Below are positions 1 through 7,078 of a DNA stretch of 29,264 nucleotides, piece by piece (the first letter of the stretch is position 1; every line of letters starts with the position of its first letter). The stretch is from CAYVQZ01 sp964453435 (GTDB taxonomy: Bacteria; Abyssobacteria; SURF-5). The notes beneath the pieces were generated by a model. The model did no database searches. It was not told the DNA's origin and saw only the letters and a program-made list of their open reading frames with translations. The translations under genes were made by a program, and so were the position numbers. The stretch lies in NCBI GenBank assembly GCA_964453435.1, contig CAYVQZ010000060.1:1-29264 (forward strand), read 5' to 3'.

Positions 1-176
1 TCTATGCTCAACTCAAGAAAATGTCAAGAAATACTTAACCTAGTATAATTAAAGGCGCCCCTGTCAAGTAAGCACACGAATTTCCTTCGCAAAAATGTCT
101 TTTGCGCACTTGAAACTTCGGCTACGTATTCGGTCTGGTTCTTACTCCCGTTGAAAACACAATCTGGGTGAATCCG

Positions 177-203
177 CCTGCCTGTGCGTCGCACGCAGAC
201 AGG
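177..203. repeat. Small GC-rich hairpin repeat
   Basis: Two imperfect complementary arms, CCTGCCTGTGCGT and ACGCAGACAGG, face each other across a 3-base centre. It sits among the 'gaatctgtggtt' words of the intergenic repeat field. It looks like a dispersed intergenic element rather than a terminator, because no T-run follows on either strand. Confidence 0.45.
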
Positions 204-330
204 TGTGAATCTGTGGTTAGACCGATGTTCAGAATCCGGCTAATCAGCGAAATCTGCCGATAGAAATCTTTCCCCCCGTGTCGCCCCGCGCTCCCCGTGG
301 TTGCTCGGCTCTTCAAGCCTCGGCCTTCAG

Positions 331-351
331 GTTCAAGGTTCAAAGTTCAAA
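331..351. repeat. Tandem heptamer, three copies
   Basis: Three consecutive copies of GTTCAA(A/G) occupy 331-337, 338-344 and 345-351. This is a short tandemly repeated element in non-coding DNA. It lies inside the larger intergenic word-repeat field and has no visible relation to a gene. Confidence 0.7.
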
Positions 352-400
352 GTCTTCGGTTCTCGCCATTCGCGGTTCCATAATCTCAGTTCCCTTGTCT

Positions 401-440
401 GTTCTTTCGCGTCCTTCGCTCCATTCGTTCCCTTCGTGTT
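401..440. repeat. 40-bp dispersed repeat, copy 1
   Basis: This 40-base stretch recurs at 2362-2401 in the same orientation with a single mismatch. It is built from C/T-rich words such as 'cgtccttcgctcc' and 'attcgttcc'. It is the clearest exact relationship between the two repeat fields that flank the MFS transporter gene. Confidence 0.8.
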
Positions 441-520
441 CTCGCAATTTGCGCTCATCTGCGTTCATCTGCGGTTTCCGGTTTTTCTCTGCGCTCTTGG
501 CGGCTTGGCGGTTCAAGAAG

Positions 521-1789
521 TCATTTCCGGAGGCCGCATGCGTTCGTATCCGTCTTCAATGTTTCGGGGATTCGCGGAATCAGCATCGCGCCGGACGCCA
601 GCAAAACGAGTATCACGGTGAAGAGTATGCTGTAGCCTCGGCCGGACTCCGCTCCGAAGCCGTCGATGATTCCGCCGAGCGTTGGCGGCACAACCGTCCA
701 GGGAATCATCGAGGTGTATTGAACCAGTCCGATGTACTTGCTGGTCTCACCCGCGGGGACGAGGTCAGACAATATCGTCCAGTAGAGGCTCCAGTAGGCG
801 GCGTTGCCCAGCCCAAACAGGAAGCCGGACACGTAGAGCGTGGAGTGGACCCACGGCATGACAAGGAAATTGAGCATGGAAATAATCTGGAGGAGACACG
901 CAGCAAACAGGACCCTCTTTCTTCCGAAGCGGTCGGCTATCCACCCCGCGGAAATCGCAGAAAAGGCGGCCGGGCCCGTGCCGATGAGATTGACGTTGCG
1001 GAACGTCTCATTAAAATGCTCCGGGTCGATCTGGTCTTTGATGAAATAGAGCAGGAAGCAAATCATGGCGACAGCGCCCATCTGCGTTAGCAGATTGAGC
1101 GCCGCGAGCCATCCCAGACTGCTCGATCCATCGAGCTTCGGAAGATAGACCTGCTTCCAGGAAAAGATTCGTTCGGGCGGCAGGTCGGCCGGTGGCCGTT
1201 CTTTTATCGTGACGGCGACCCACAGGCCGGAGAGGATGTTGGTCGCGGCGGCTATGGCGCCAAGGGCAAGCATGCGGCCCGAGGTGATGAATCGCGGTGA
1301 CAGCGCATGGGCGGTCAATATGCCGAGAATCGTTGTTATGTTCGTCAGGCCTGCGATTCGGCCGCGCCGCTCGATCGGAACGATATCGCGGATGAGGGCG
1401 TAATTCGTAAACCAGCAGGCTTCCGCGCCGTGCATCAGAACCAATAACAGAAAGAGAAAAGCATAATTTCGAGAGGTGACAACGAGGAGAGTCAGCACGG
1501 AGACCGACAGCGCTGCCGAGAAATAAAACGGGCGGCGGCGTCCGAGCCTCGAATGCGACCGGTCACTGAGCGTTCCGATAAGAGGAAGCAGGATGAGCAA
1601 CAGCACATTGGAGGCTCCTGTCATCAGGCCGAGCCGCGTGTTCTTCACGGAGTCGTCCACCATGCGCAGCAGCATGTTGGGAATCATGTAGGACGTGCCG
1701 ATAATCCAACAGAAGGCCCAGCCAAAATAGTTGACGCTCAGTTGCGAAAGATGTTTCCAGCTCTTGCCGTCATTGTTCGGTTTGTTCAT
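521..1789 (-). CDS. MFS transporter, GPH/sugar-symporter-like
   Basis: A 422-residue polytopic inner-membrane protein with about 12 hydrophobic segments, likely importing or exporting a sugar or glycoside with a cation. The loop between helices 2 and 3 carries the signature GTLSDRSHSRLGRRRPF, typical of the glycoside-pentoside-hexuronide and sucrose-transporter branch of the major facilitator superfamily. A second copy of the loop motif, AGWIADRFGRKR, follows in the C-terminal half, as expected for the internal duplication. I chose the ATG at 1789 (MNKPNNDGK). The frame stays open to a GTG at 1876, but the extra 29 residues look like translated spacer. No strong Shine-Dalgarno sequence is visible for either start. 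The gene stands alone between two repeat fields, so the substrate cannot be read from context. No terminator was seen downstream. Confidence 0.88.
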   Translation of the reverse strand: MNKPNNDGKSWKHLSQLSVNYFGWAFCWIIGTSYMIPNMLLRMVDDSVKNTRLGLMTGASNVLLLILLPLIGTLSDRSHSRLGRRRPFYFSAALSVSVLTLLVVTSRNYAFLFLLLVLMHGAEACWFTNYALIRDIVPIERRGRIAGLTNITTILGILTAHALSPRFITSGRMLALGAIAAATNILSGLWVAVTIKERPPADLPPERIFSWKQVYLPKLDGSSSLGWLAALNLLTQMGAVAMICFLLYFIKDQIDPEHFNETFRNVNLIGTGPAAFSAISAGWIADRFGRKRVLFAACLLQIISMLNFLVMPWVHSTLYVSGFLFGLGNAAYWSLYWTILSDLVPAGETSKYIGLVQYTSMIPWTVVPPTLGGIIDGFGAESGRGYSILFTVILVLLASGAMLIPRIPETLKTDTNACGLRK

Positions 1790-1952
1790 ATTGGTGTCGT
1801 TGCGCTGTTTCACGCGGCCCCTTGTGAAGCGACCATAACCTGTATTGAATCCGGGTGAAGCGATATATGATAACACAGAGCCAGGAAAACATAGCCAGTC
1901 GTCGGCGCGCGCACGGCGCGGCGCAGCCGCAAGGAAAGTCTTGGAACGCCCG

Positions 1953-1968
1953 TTCGACAGGCTCAGGG
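1953..1968. repeat. Dispersed word TTCGACAGGCTCAGGG
   Basis: The same word sits inside the inverted repeat at 11311-11374, and an inverted, longer relative is at 4445-4479. It is non-coding in every case here. Confidence 0.6.
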
Positions 1969-2033
1969 CAAGTTCAATAGGAAGGACTGGAATTGGGCGA
2001 ATTATGCGAAGGAAAAGATCAAAAACCTATTTT

Positions 2034-2130
2034 AACCACAGATTCACACGACTTATCACGGATCAAGAACAAAAGCAACAGAGATACGGGAACCGCGGAT
2101 GAACGTCGATGAACACTGATGCACGCTGCT
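2034..2130 (+). repeat. Intergenic word-repeat field, plus orientation
   Basis: Recurring words such as 'aaccacagattcac', 'ttatcacggat', 'aaccgcggatgaac' and 'gatgaacactgatg' follow one another without an open frame of protein-like composition. The same vocabulary recurs at 4375-4790, and its reverse complement at about 380-540 and 2305-2440. Confidence 0.6.
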
Positions 2131-2150
2131 GGGCGCACGACCGTGAGCCC
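2131..2150. repeat. GC-rich imperfect palindrome
   Basis: The arms GGGC-G-CACG and CGTG-A-GCCC are separated by AC, giving eight pairs with one G/A mismatch. It is followed by 'cctacgaa'. It looks like a diverged sister of the perfect palindrome at 2253-2274, which is likewise followed by 'tacaaa'. Confidence 0.55.
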
Positions 2151-2252
2151 CTACGAAGATGGTAATGCGCTTAATAGAATCTGTCCCATGATTCATGGTA
2201 AAAGTTGCTCGCTCCGGGGTAAGTCGAAATAAGTGTAATTCTTGGTTAGGAG

Positions 2253-2274
2253 GGGGCACGGCGTGCCGTGCCCC
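2253..2274. repeat. Perfect GC-rich palindrome
   Basis: The perfect 10-base arms GGGGCACGGC and GCCGTGCCCC are separated by GT. No T-run follows, so it is not a standard terminator. It lies between two word-repeat fields and resembles palindromic elements that are dispersed in many bacterial genomes. Confidence 0.75.
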
Positions 2275-2304
2275 TACAAAAGAATGCGAGAAAGAGAAAG
2301 GAAC

Positions 2305-2440
2305 ATCGGTGTTTATCTGCGTTCATCGGCGGTTTCCCATCTTCGTTCTCGTCTCTCGTCGGTTCTTTCGCGTCCTTCGCTCCATTCGTTCCATTCGTGT
2401 TCCCTAAATCTTCGCCAATCTGCGGATACAGAGGCTTGCG
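2305..2440 (-). repeat. Intergenic word-repeat field, minus orientation
   Basis: Words such as 'tttatctgcgttcatc', 'ggcggtttcc' and 'cgtccttcgctccattcg' repeat the content of 380-540. Positions 2362-2401 match 401-440 at 39 of 40 bases. No gene is supported here. Confidence 0.65.
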
Positions 2441-2481
2441 GGGGGCGGGTTTTTTGCAAAGAATATGACGTGACACCGGGT

Positions 2482-2531
2482 TGTGACTTAAGTCAAAGAC
2501 TCTCTGCGGCAACCGGGTTATCATATGGGTG
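2482..2531 (+). promoter_or_regulatory. CRP/FNR-superfamily box and promoter of hcp
   Basis: A perfect 12-base palindrome, TGACTTAAGTCA, lies at 2484-2495. Read as an FNR/HcpR-like site it matches TTGAC-N4-GTCAA at 9 of 10 positions. Read as a CRP site it matches TGTGA-N6-TCACA at 9 of 10. A -10-like TATCAT lies at 2519-2524 with no -35 hexamer, and the predicted start at about 2531 puts the palindrome centre (2489.5) at -41.5. This is the classical class II activator position. HcpR, an FNR-family regulator, is known to control hcp in many anaerobes. Which regulator acts here is inference. Confidence 0.7.
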
Positions 2532-2591
2532 AGCATGGCACACGGTAATTCTTCCAAGTGCGATGATGGATAGACGAAAAGGAGGACGACA

Positions 2592-4235
2592 ATGGCGGAA
2601 ATGAGCATGTTCTGTTATCAGTGTGAGCAGGCGGCCAAGGGCGAGGGATGCACGAAAATCGGGGTGTGCGGGAAAAAGCCCGACGTGGCGGCGCTGCAGG
2701 ACCTTCTTGTGTATTCGCTGAAGGGACTCTCGCTGGTTGCCGTCGAGGGAAGAAACGTCGGGGTTGTCGACCGCGACGTGAATGTGTTCACGTGCGAAGC
2801 CTTGTTCTCGACGCTGACGAACGTGAATTTCACACCGGAATGGTTTGAGGGGACCATCCGCCGCTCGGTGGAGCTGAGAGACGCCCTGAAGGAAAAGGTG
2901 AAGAAGGCCGGCGGCGCGGCGGATTTTTCGGAGGCTGCCGCCACGTTTCAACCCGAGGCCGCGCTCGAGGGCATGGTAAAACAGGGTGAGAAGGTCGGCG
3001 TAAAATCCGACCCGTCAATCGATCCCGACATCCTGTCTTTGCAGCAGACGCTGATTTTCGGGCTGAAGGGAGTGGCCGCCTATGCGGACCACGCGCAAAT
3101 CCTGGGACAGGAGGACGACGCGGTGTACGCCTTCATCCATGAGGGGCTGGCGAAAACGCTGCGGAAGGACCTGAGCCTGGACGATTGGGTGAAACTCGTT
3201 CTGAAATGCGGCGAGACGAACCTGAAGGCGATGGAGCTTCTGGACCGGGCTCATACGGAGACCTACGGGCATCCGGAGCCGACAAAGGTGTCGCTCGGCC
3301 ACAGGGCGGGCAAAGCGCTGGTGGTCTCGGGCCATGACATGAAGGACATGGAGGAAATTCTCAAGCAGACCGAGGGCAAGGGAATCAATGTGTATACGCA
3401 CGGCGAGATGCTTCCCGCGCACGGATATCCCGCTCTCAAGAAATACAAACACCTGGCCGGTCATTACGGGACCGCCTGGCAGAACCAGACGAAGGAGTTT
3501 GCGGACTTCCCGGGCGCCATCGTCATGACGACGAACTGTCTCCAGAGGCCGCAGGAGGCGTACGAGGACAATATCTTCACGCGCGGCGTGGTCGGTTGGC
3601 CCGGCGTGACGCATCTGCCGGACCGGAATTTCGCGCCTGCAATCGAGAAGGCTCTCGCGCTGCCGGGGTTCCGGGAAAACACGAACGGCAAGGCCGTGAT
3701 GGTCGGCTTCGCCCGAAACGCCGTGTTGGGAGTGGCGGACAAGGTTATCGACGCGGTGAAGGGAAAGCAGATTCGACACTTCTTCCTGGTCGCCGGCTGC
3801 GACGGCGCAAAACCGGGTCGGAACTACTACACGGAGTTCGTGGAGAAAGTGCCGAAGGATTGCGTGGTGCTGACGCTCGCCTGCGGTAAGTTCCGGTTCT
3901 TCGACAAGGAACTGGGCGACATCGGCGGAATCCCGAGGCTTCTCGACGTCGGTCAATGCAACGACGCGTATTCGGCGGTGCAAATCGCACTCGCGTTGAG
4001 CAACGCGTTCAATGTCGGCGTGAACGAATTGCCGCTCTCCATGGTGCTGTCATGGTACGAGCAAAAGGCGGTCGCGATATTGCTTACCCTGTTCCATCTC
4101 GGAATCAAGGATATCCGGCTCGGTCCCAGTCTGCCGGCGTTCCTTTCGAAGAATGTTCTGGACACGCTGGTGAAGACATTCGATATCAAACCGATTTCGA
4201 CGCCGGATGAGGACCTGAAGGCGATTCTGGGCTGA
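2592..4235 (+). CDS. hcp: Hybrid-cluster protein (Hcp)
   Basis: A 547-residue cytoplasmic Fe-S protein historically called hydroxylamine reductase; the family is now linked to nitric oxide reduction and protein S-nitrosylation under nitrosative stress. The N-terminal Cys8-x2-Cys11-x8-Cys20-x5-Cys26 is the class I arrangement of anaerobes and binds the cubane cluster. The expected hybrid-cluster ligands are all present: His248, Glu272, Cys316, Cys403, Cys431, Cys456, Glu490 and Lys492. Start: ATG 2592 follows GGAGG (2581-2585) by six bases. The gene is monocistronic, bounded by its own activator-type promoter and a strong terminator. No hcr reductase partner lies next to it, as is usual for class I proteins. 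Full length and intact. Confidence 0.97.
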   Translation: MAEMSMFCYQCEQAAKGEGCTKIGVCGKKPDVAALQDLLVYSLKGLSLVAVEGRNVGVVDRDVNVFTCEALFSTLTNVNFTPEWFEGTIRRSVELRDALKEKVKKAGGAADFSEAAATFQPEAALEGMVKQGEKVGVKSDPSIDPDILSLQQTLIFGLKGVAAYADHAQILGQEDDAVYAFIHEGLAKTLRKDLSLDDWVKLVLKCGETNLKAMELLDRAHTETYGHPEPTKVSLGHRAGKALVVSGHDMKDMEEILKQTEGKGINVYTHGEMLPAHGYPALKKYKHLAGHYGTAWQNQTKEFADFPGAIVMTTNCLQRPQEAYEDNIFTRGVVGWPGVTHLPDRNFAPAIEKALALPGFRENTNGKAVMVGFARNAVLGVADKVIDAVKGKQIRHFFLVAGCDGAKPGRNYYTEFVEKVPKDCVVLTLACGKFRFFDKELGDIGGIPRLLDVGQCNDAYSAVQIALALSNAFNVGVNELPLSMVLSWYEQKAVAILLTLFHLGIKDIRLGPSLPAFLSKNVLDTLVKTFDIKPISTPDEDLKAILG

Positions 4236-4263
4236 GTTTCGGGCGGCTCATTTAAGAAGTATG

Positions 4264-4303
4264 GGATGCGCACAAGAGAGCTTGTGCGCATCCTTCTTTT
4301 TTT
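4264..4303 (+). terminator. Rho-independent terminator of hcp
   Basis: A perfect 13-base-pair stem (4264-4276 with 4281-4293) closes a four-base AGAG loop and is followed by a nearly pure T-run at 4294-4303. It lies 28 bases after the hcp stop codon. Confidence 0.95.
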
Positions 4304-4304
4304 G

Positions 4305-4884
4305 CCGACGGTCGAATCGGGAACAGGAATGATACGGATGAGAAGAAGGAACAAACGAACAGATGCAAAACATACTCTCACCACGAATTACACGAGTTGT
4401 GGTTTCGAGACAGAGACAAAAGGATTGGTCATAAACCACGGATCCATTCGACTGAGTTTACCCTGAGCAAGGTCGAAGGGATCAGGACAGGTTTGCACGG
4501 GTAGGAAACGAAAAGAGAGATTCCCCGGTCAAGCGGGGGAATCCGGGAATTGTTTTGAACCGCAGAGACGCAAAGAGCGCAGAGAAAGGCAGCAAGAAAC
4601 TGGGAACACAGATGCACACGGATTCAGGAAGGATTTTTTCGAATGAAAGGATGAAAAGACTTTTTTGGAACCGCAGATTCACGCTGATGGACGCCGATTG
4701 TTTCTTGGCGTCTTAGCGTTTCGGCGTGAGGAAAAAAAGGAGCTTTCGACCTTTAACCACGGAGACACTGAGGGCCACGGAGAACTGCAAAGACTGAAAG
4801 AGAAAACGATAGTGTTTATGTGAACGAATTGGACAAATGGCCGAAGGACAAAAATAGGAAGTATTCTCCGGGAAAACCGCTTCG
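4305..4884. other. Repeat-rich convergent intergenic region
   Basis: This region lies between the ends of hcp and the radical SAM gene. From 4375 to 4790 it is dominated by plus-oriented words such as 'accacgaattacacgag', 'aaccgcagagacgcaaagag', 'cacagatgcacacggat', 'aaccgcagattcacgctg' and 'aaccacggagacactgagg'. One inverted element is listed separately. No gene is supported, and no clear terminator for the minus-strand gene is visible. Confidence 0.65.
4445..4479. repeat. Inverted-repeat element of the TTCGAC...CTGAGC family
   Basis: The outer arms CCaTTCGAC and GTCGAAgGG are complementary with one mismatch. Inside are 'tgagtttaccctgag' and 'caag'. On the minus strand it reads as a longer relative of the 'ttcgacaggctcaggg' word at 1953 and 11337. 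Confidence 0.6.
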
Positions 4885-6981
4885 TTAATGCGCGCTCAAC
4901 ACGGCCTCGAACGCTTTCTCGGCCAAACCTCTGAGCGCCGGATGCGTGAGAGGTTTCGGGAGCCCGTCACCACCCTGCAATTCCCTGGCATAGTGTTCCA
5001 GGAGAGTTGCGAGCTGCTCCTTTGCGTTCTGCACCATGAAATCGATTTCGTTGTCGGGGTCTTCGCCCGCTGCGACAGCCTTGGCGAGGATGTCGGCGAT
5101 TCCCGAAAACGCGGTTGAAAGGAATTTCTGCGTGTCGAGCGCGGGGGTGCGCAAGGAATTAGCGAGTGATTCGAGCAGCGCGGACGCGTCGTCGCGGAGC
5201 TCGCGCACGGCGCCGTGCAGCCTGGCGTCGGGGTCGTCGAGCACCTGGGCGGCCGCATGGGCCACGCCGAGCAGCGACTGTTCGGCGGCCTGGATTTTCA
5301 TGTCGCGAATGTATACCGGGTTTTCGTTGAGATACTCCTTTTTGTAGGGGAGAGAGCCGTCGTCCTTGATGTCGTTCCCGAAGAAGAAGTATCTCTTCGC
5401 GGGCGGAATTCGGATATGCCGGTTAGTCGGGTCGGCTATCTCCTTGAGCGTTGCCCACGTGGCTTTTATTTCGGAGTATCCGGATTGGACTTTCATGAAC
5501 GAAGAAGGCTCGCCGAAATGGTGTTTCCAGCGCTGCTCGAGTTCCTTCACCATTTTTCGGACGCGCCCGTTCGGCGCGAAGCGGTCGAGTGCGGGAATTA
5601 AGGCGTATCCCTCGTATGCCCGCTGCCGGTACCGTTCGGCAATCTGTCGGAAGTGAATATCGTCATAGTCTTTGAAGCGCTCGTACCCGTTGAAATAGAG
5701 CTTGAGGAAACGAAGGATGGTTGGTCCCCATGTGTGGAGGAGCCGCTCGTCGCCGCGTCGTATGAACTCCATGATTTCGTGTTCGTACAGGTTCTTGTGC
5801 ACCATGCCGCCGCCGTAGAAGCTGACGTCCTCCCACTTGAACGGCTTGATGCGTCCTTCCTCCTTCAGCCTGTTGTAGAGGGGAGTGCCGGGATAGGGGG
5901 TCACGCGCGTGAGCTGCGCCGCCGTGGGCTCGCAGGTGAGCAGATACTGGAAATCTTCCTCGAGGGTCTCGCGTGTATGGAAATCGAAACCCGCCATCCA
6001 GCCGATCATGGTCGCCATGCCGCGCGCATAGAGTTGCTGGAAAATTTCGCGGGCGTCTCCGCGGCGTTTGCCATACCCCTGGTCGGGGGCGAATTTCGAT
6101 TCGAGTCCCACGAACAGGTTCGCGACGTTGTTGTGAGCCAACTGGTCGAGGTCGTCATACCGGGAAAGCATGCTGATGCTGATGAGGATGGTTATCATGA
6201 ATTTCGAGAAATCGATGTCGGGGTCCTCTCGCATCAATCGGCCGACCTCATCGATGAATTCCTTGTTCTGGTCTTCCTCGTAAATGATGATGTTTGTTCC
6301 CGGCGCGTATTGCTGCCACATTTTGATTTCGTTCTTGACCTGCTCCGGCGTGACAAGGGTGTGACGTTTTCCGCCGAAATGTGTTGTTGTCGTGCAGAAA
6401 TCGCAACCGTTCTCGCAGCCAACGGCGGCAATCAGCGCGCTGGTGTCGCCCGGCGGCCAGCGGTCGAGCCACGGGACGGCGCCGAAGCCGCACCGGGGGA
6501 GATAATGTTGTCGGACCGGCGCGTTCACGTCTTCGCCGAGGAGTTGGCGGAACCAGCGGATGCCGTCGCCGAGGACGACATGGTCGACGAGTTTTTTCCA
6601 TTCCTCCTCGGGATAGAAGGCTCCGAGGCTTTGCGCCGCAAAACCTCCGAGGATGGTGGTGCTGGCGGGGGAGTGTTTGCGAACCATGCGGAACATTTCA
6701 AGGACACTCTCGATATTCGGCGTGAGAGACGATATTCCGACGTAGTCGTAGCCTTTTTTGACTTCTTCGACCCAGTTTTCCATCGTCGGATGGTCGAGGA
6801 CGACGGCGGGCGCGGAGATATTCTGGGCGATGATGAAAGGGCCGACGAGGTGCATATGGGCTTCGAAGGTGAATATTCCCTGCCCTTTGAAGAATCGCTG
6901 CCGCATGATATCCGTGGGCGTGTCGTGCCAGGGTTGGACCGGATAGGGGGTTACGGGAGTAGAGAGGAGCACACGTTTCAT
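4885..6981 (-). CDS. Radical SAM protein with B12-binding-like N-terminal domain
   Basis: A 698-residue cytoplasmic Fe-S enzyme. Residues about 1-140 resemble the Rossmann-type cobalamin-binding domain, with YDYVGISSLTPN and ILGGFAA strand-loop motifs. The DxHxxG motif that would supply a cobalt-ligating histidine is missing. The radical SAM core follows, with Cys189-x3-Cys193-x2-Cys196 (GCENGCDFC) to hold the 4Fe-4S cluster. The last 300 residues are mostly helical and I do not recognise them. I chose ATG 6981 (MKRVLLSTP). Upstream ATGs at 7039 and 7044 lie at or above the predicted transcription start (about 7043), and their extra residues look like translated leader. A GGAG lies 11 bases upstream. 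The substrate is unknown; relatives methylate or rearrange lipids, tetrapyrroles or peptides. The gene is monocistronic. Confidence 0.85.
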   Translation of the reverse strand: MKRVLLSTPVTPYPVQPWHDTPTDIMRQRFFKGQGIFTFEAHMHLVGPFIIAQNISAPAVVLDHPTMENWVEEVKKGYDYVGISSLTPNIESVLEMFRMVRKHSPASTTILGGFAAQSLGAFYPEEEWKKLVDHVVLGDGIRWFRQLLGEDVNAPVRQHYLPRCGFGAVPWLDRWPPGDTSALIAAVGCENGCDFCTTTTHFGGKRHTLVTPEQVKNEIKMWQQYAPGTNIIIYEEDQNKEFIDEVGRLMREDPDIDFSKFMITILISISMLSRYDDLDQLAHNNVANLFVGLESKFAPDQGYGKRRGDAREIFQQLYARGMATMIGWMAGFDFHTRETLEEDFQYLLTCEPTAAQLTRVTPYPGTPLYNRLKEEGRIKPFKWEDVSFYGGGMVHKNLYEHEIMEFIRRGDERLLHTWGPTILRFLKLYFNGYERFKDYDDIHFRQIAERYRQRAYEGYALIPALDRFAPNGRVRKMVKELEQRWKHHFGEPSSFMKVQSGYSEIKATWATLKEIADPTNRHIRIPPAKRYFFFGNDIKDDGSLPYKKEYLNENPVYIRDMKIQAAEQSLLGVAHAAAQVLDDPDARLHGAVRELRDDASALLESLANSLRTPALDTQKFLSTAFSGIADILAKAVAAGEDPDNEIDFMVQNAKEQLATLLEHYARELQGGDGLPKPLTHPALRGLAEKAFEAVLSAH

Positions 6982-7024
6982 GGCGTATTTTTCTCCTGTT
7001 GCATTTGAGTTGGCGCCGCAATAA

Positions 7025-7044
7025 ATGAATGATAAGTCATTCAT
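7025..7044. promoter_or_regulatory. Perfect inverted repeat over the transcription start: candidate operator
   Basis: The arms ATGAATGA (7025-7032) and TCATTCAT (7037-7044) flank a four-base TAAG. With the minus-strand -10 box at 7050-7055, transcription should start near 7043, so the element covers roughly -1 to +19, a classic repressor position. TGAATGA-N4-TCATTCA has the shape of TetR-family operators and, from memory, resembles the FadR (YsiA) box of Bacillus. The identity of the regulator is inference. Confidence 0.65.
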
Positions 7045-7049
7045 ATATA

Positions 7050-7078
7050 ATTATAGCGGCGGTCCTTCGAGTTGTCAA
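7050..7078 (-). promoter_or_regulatory. Perfect consensus sigma70 promoter of the radical SAM gene
   Basis: On the minus strand TTGACA (7078-7073) is followed by exactly 17 bases and TATAAT (7055-7050). Both hexamers match the vegetative consensus at 6 of 6. The predicted start near 7043 excludes the two upstream ATGs and supports translation from 6981. Confidence 0.92.

Larger units (their letters stand above)
1..520. other. Repeat-rich intergenic region
   Basis: I see no credible gene here. The open frames through it are short, overlap one another and translate low-complexity repeat DNA. From about 130 to 540 the DNA consists of short recurring words on the theme of 'tctgcggtt', 'ttcgtgtt' and 'cttcgctccattcgt', plus a small GC-rich hairpin and a tandem heptamer listed separately. 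On the leftward strand the first 70 bases carry two TTGACA hexamers, at 62-67 and 22-27. They could belong to a promoter firing out of the left edge, but the matching -10 box is poor or lies outside the window. Confidence 0.6.
1790..2591. other. Repeat-rich divergent intergenic region
   Basis: This 800-base spacer lies between the divergently transcribed MFS and hcp genes. It holds a 'ttcgacaggctcaggg' word (1953-1968), plus-oriented 'accacagattcac/atcacggat' words (about 2034-2130), two GC-rich palindromes (2131-2150 and 2253-2274), a minus-oriented word field (about 2305-2440) and then the hcp control region. The open frames in it are short and repeat-derived, so I call no gene. No convincing promoter for the MFS gene was found; a leftward TATCAT at 1867-1872 lacks a -35 partner. 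Confidence 0.6.

Noticed and set aside
1..70. Leftward TTGACA hexamers and a rightward TATAAT at 44-49
   Set aside because: The leftward -10 partner is either out of the window or spaced 14 bases (TATACT at 42-47), and the rightward box has a poor -35 and no gene ahead of it. This is not enough to call a promoter.
278..1090. 270-codon plus-strand open frame overlapping the MFS gene
   Set aside because: Half of it translates intergenic repeat and half is antisense to the transporter. It has no protein-like features.
3015..3983. 322-codon minus-strand open frame opposite hcp
   Set aside because: It is a shadow of hcp codon usage. The Hcp reading has all cofactor ligands, and this frame has no recognisable protein features.
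4264..4293. Bidirectional use of the hcp terminator
   Set aside because: On the minus strand the hairpin is followed by 'catacttctt' rather than a T-run, and it lies nearly 600 bases beyond the radical SAM stop.
5653..7008. 451-codon plus-strand open frame opposite the radical SAM gene
   Set aside because: It is fully antisense to a well-supported gene, its composition is that of a mirrored coding frame, and it shows no family motif or ribosome binding site.
6982..7044. Upstream ATG starts for the radical SAM protein
   Set aside because: The predicted transcription start near 7043 and the candidate operator occupy this segment, and the added residues do not resemble the family.
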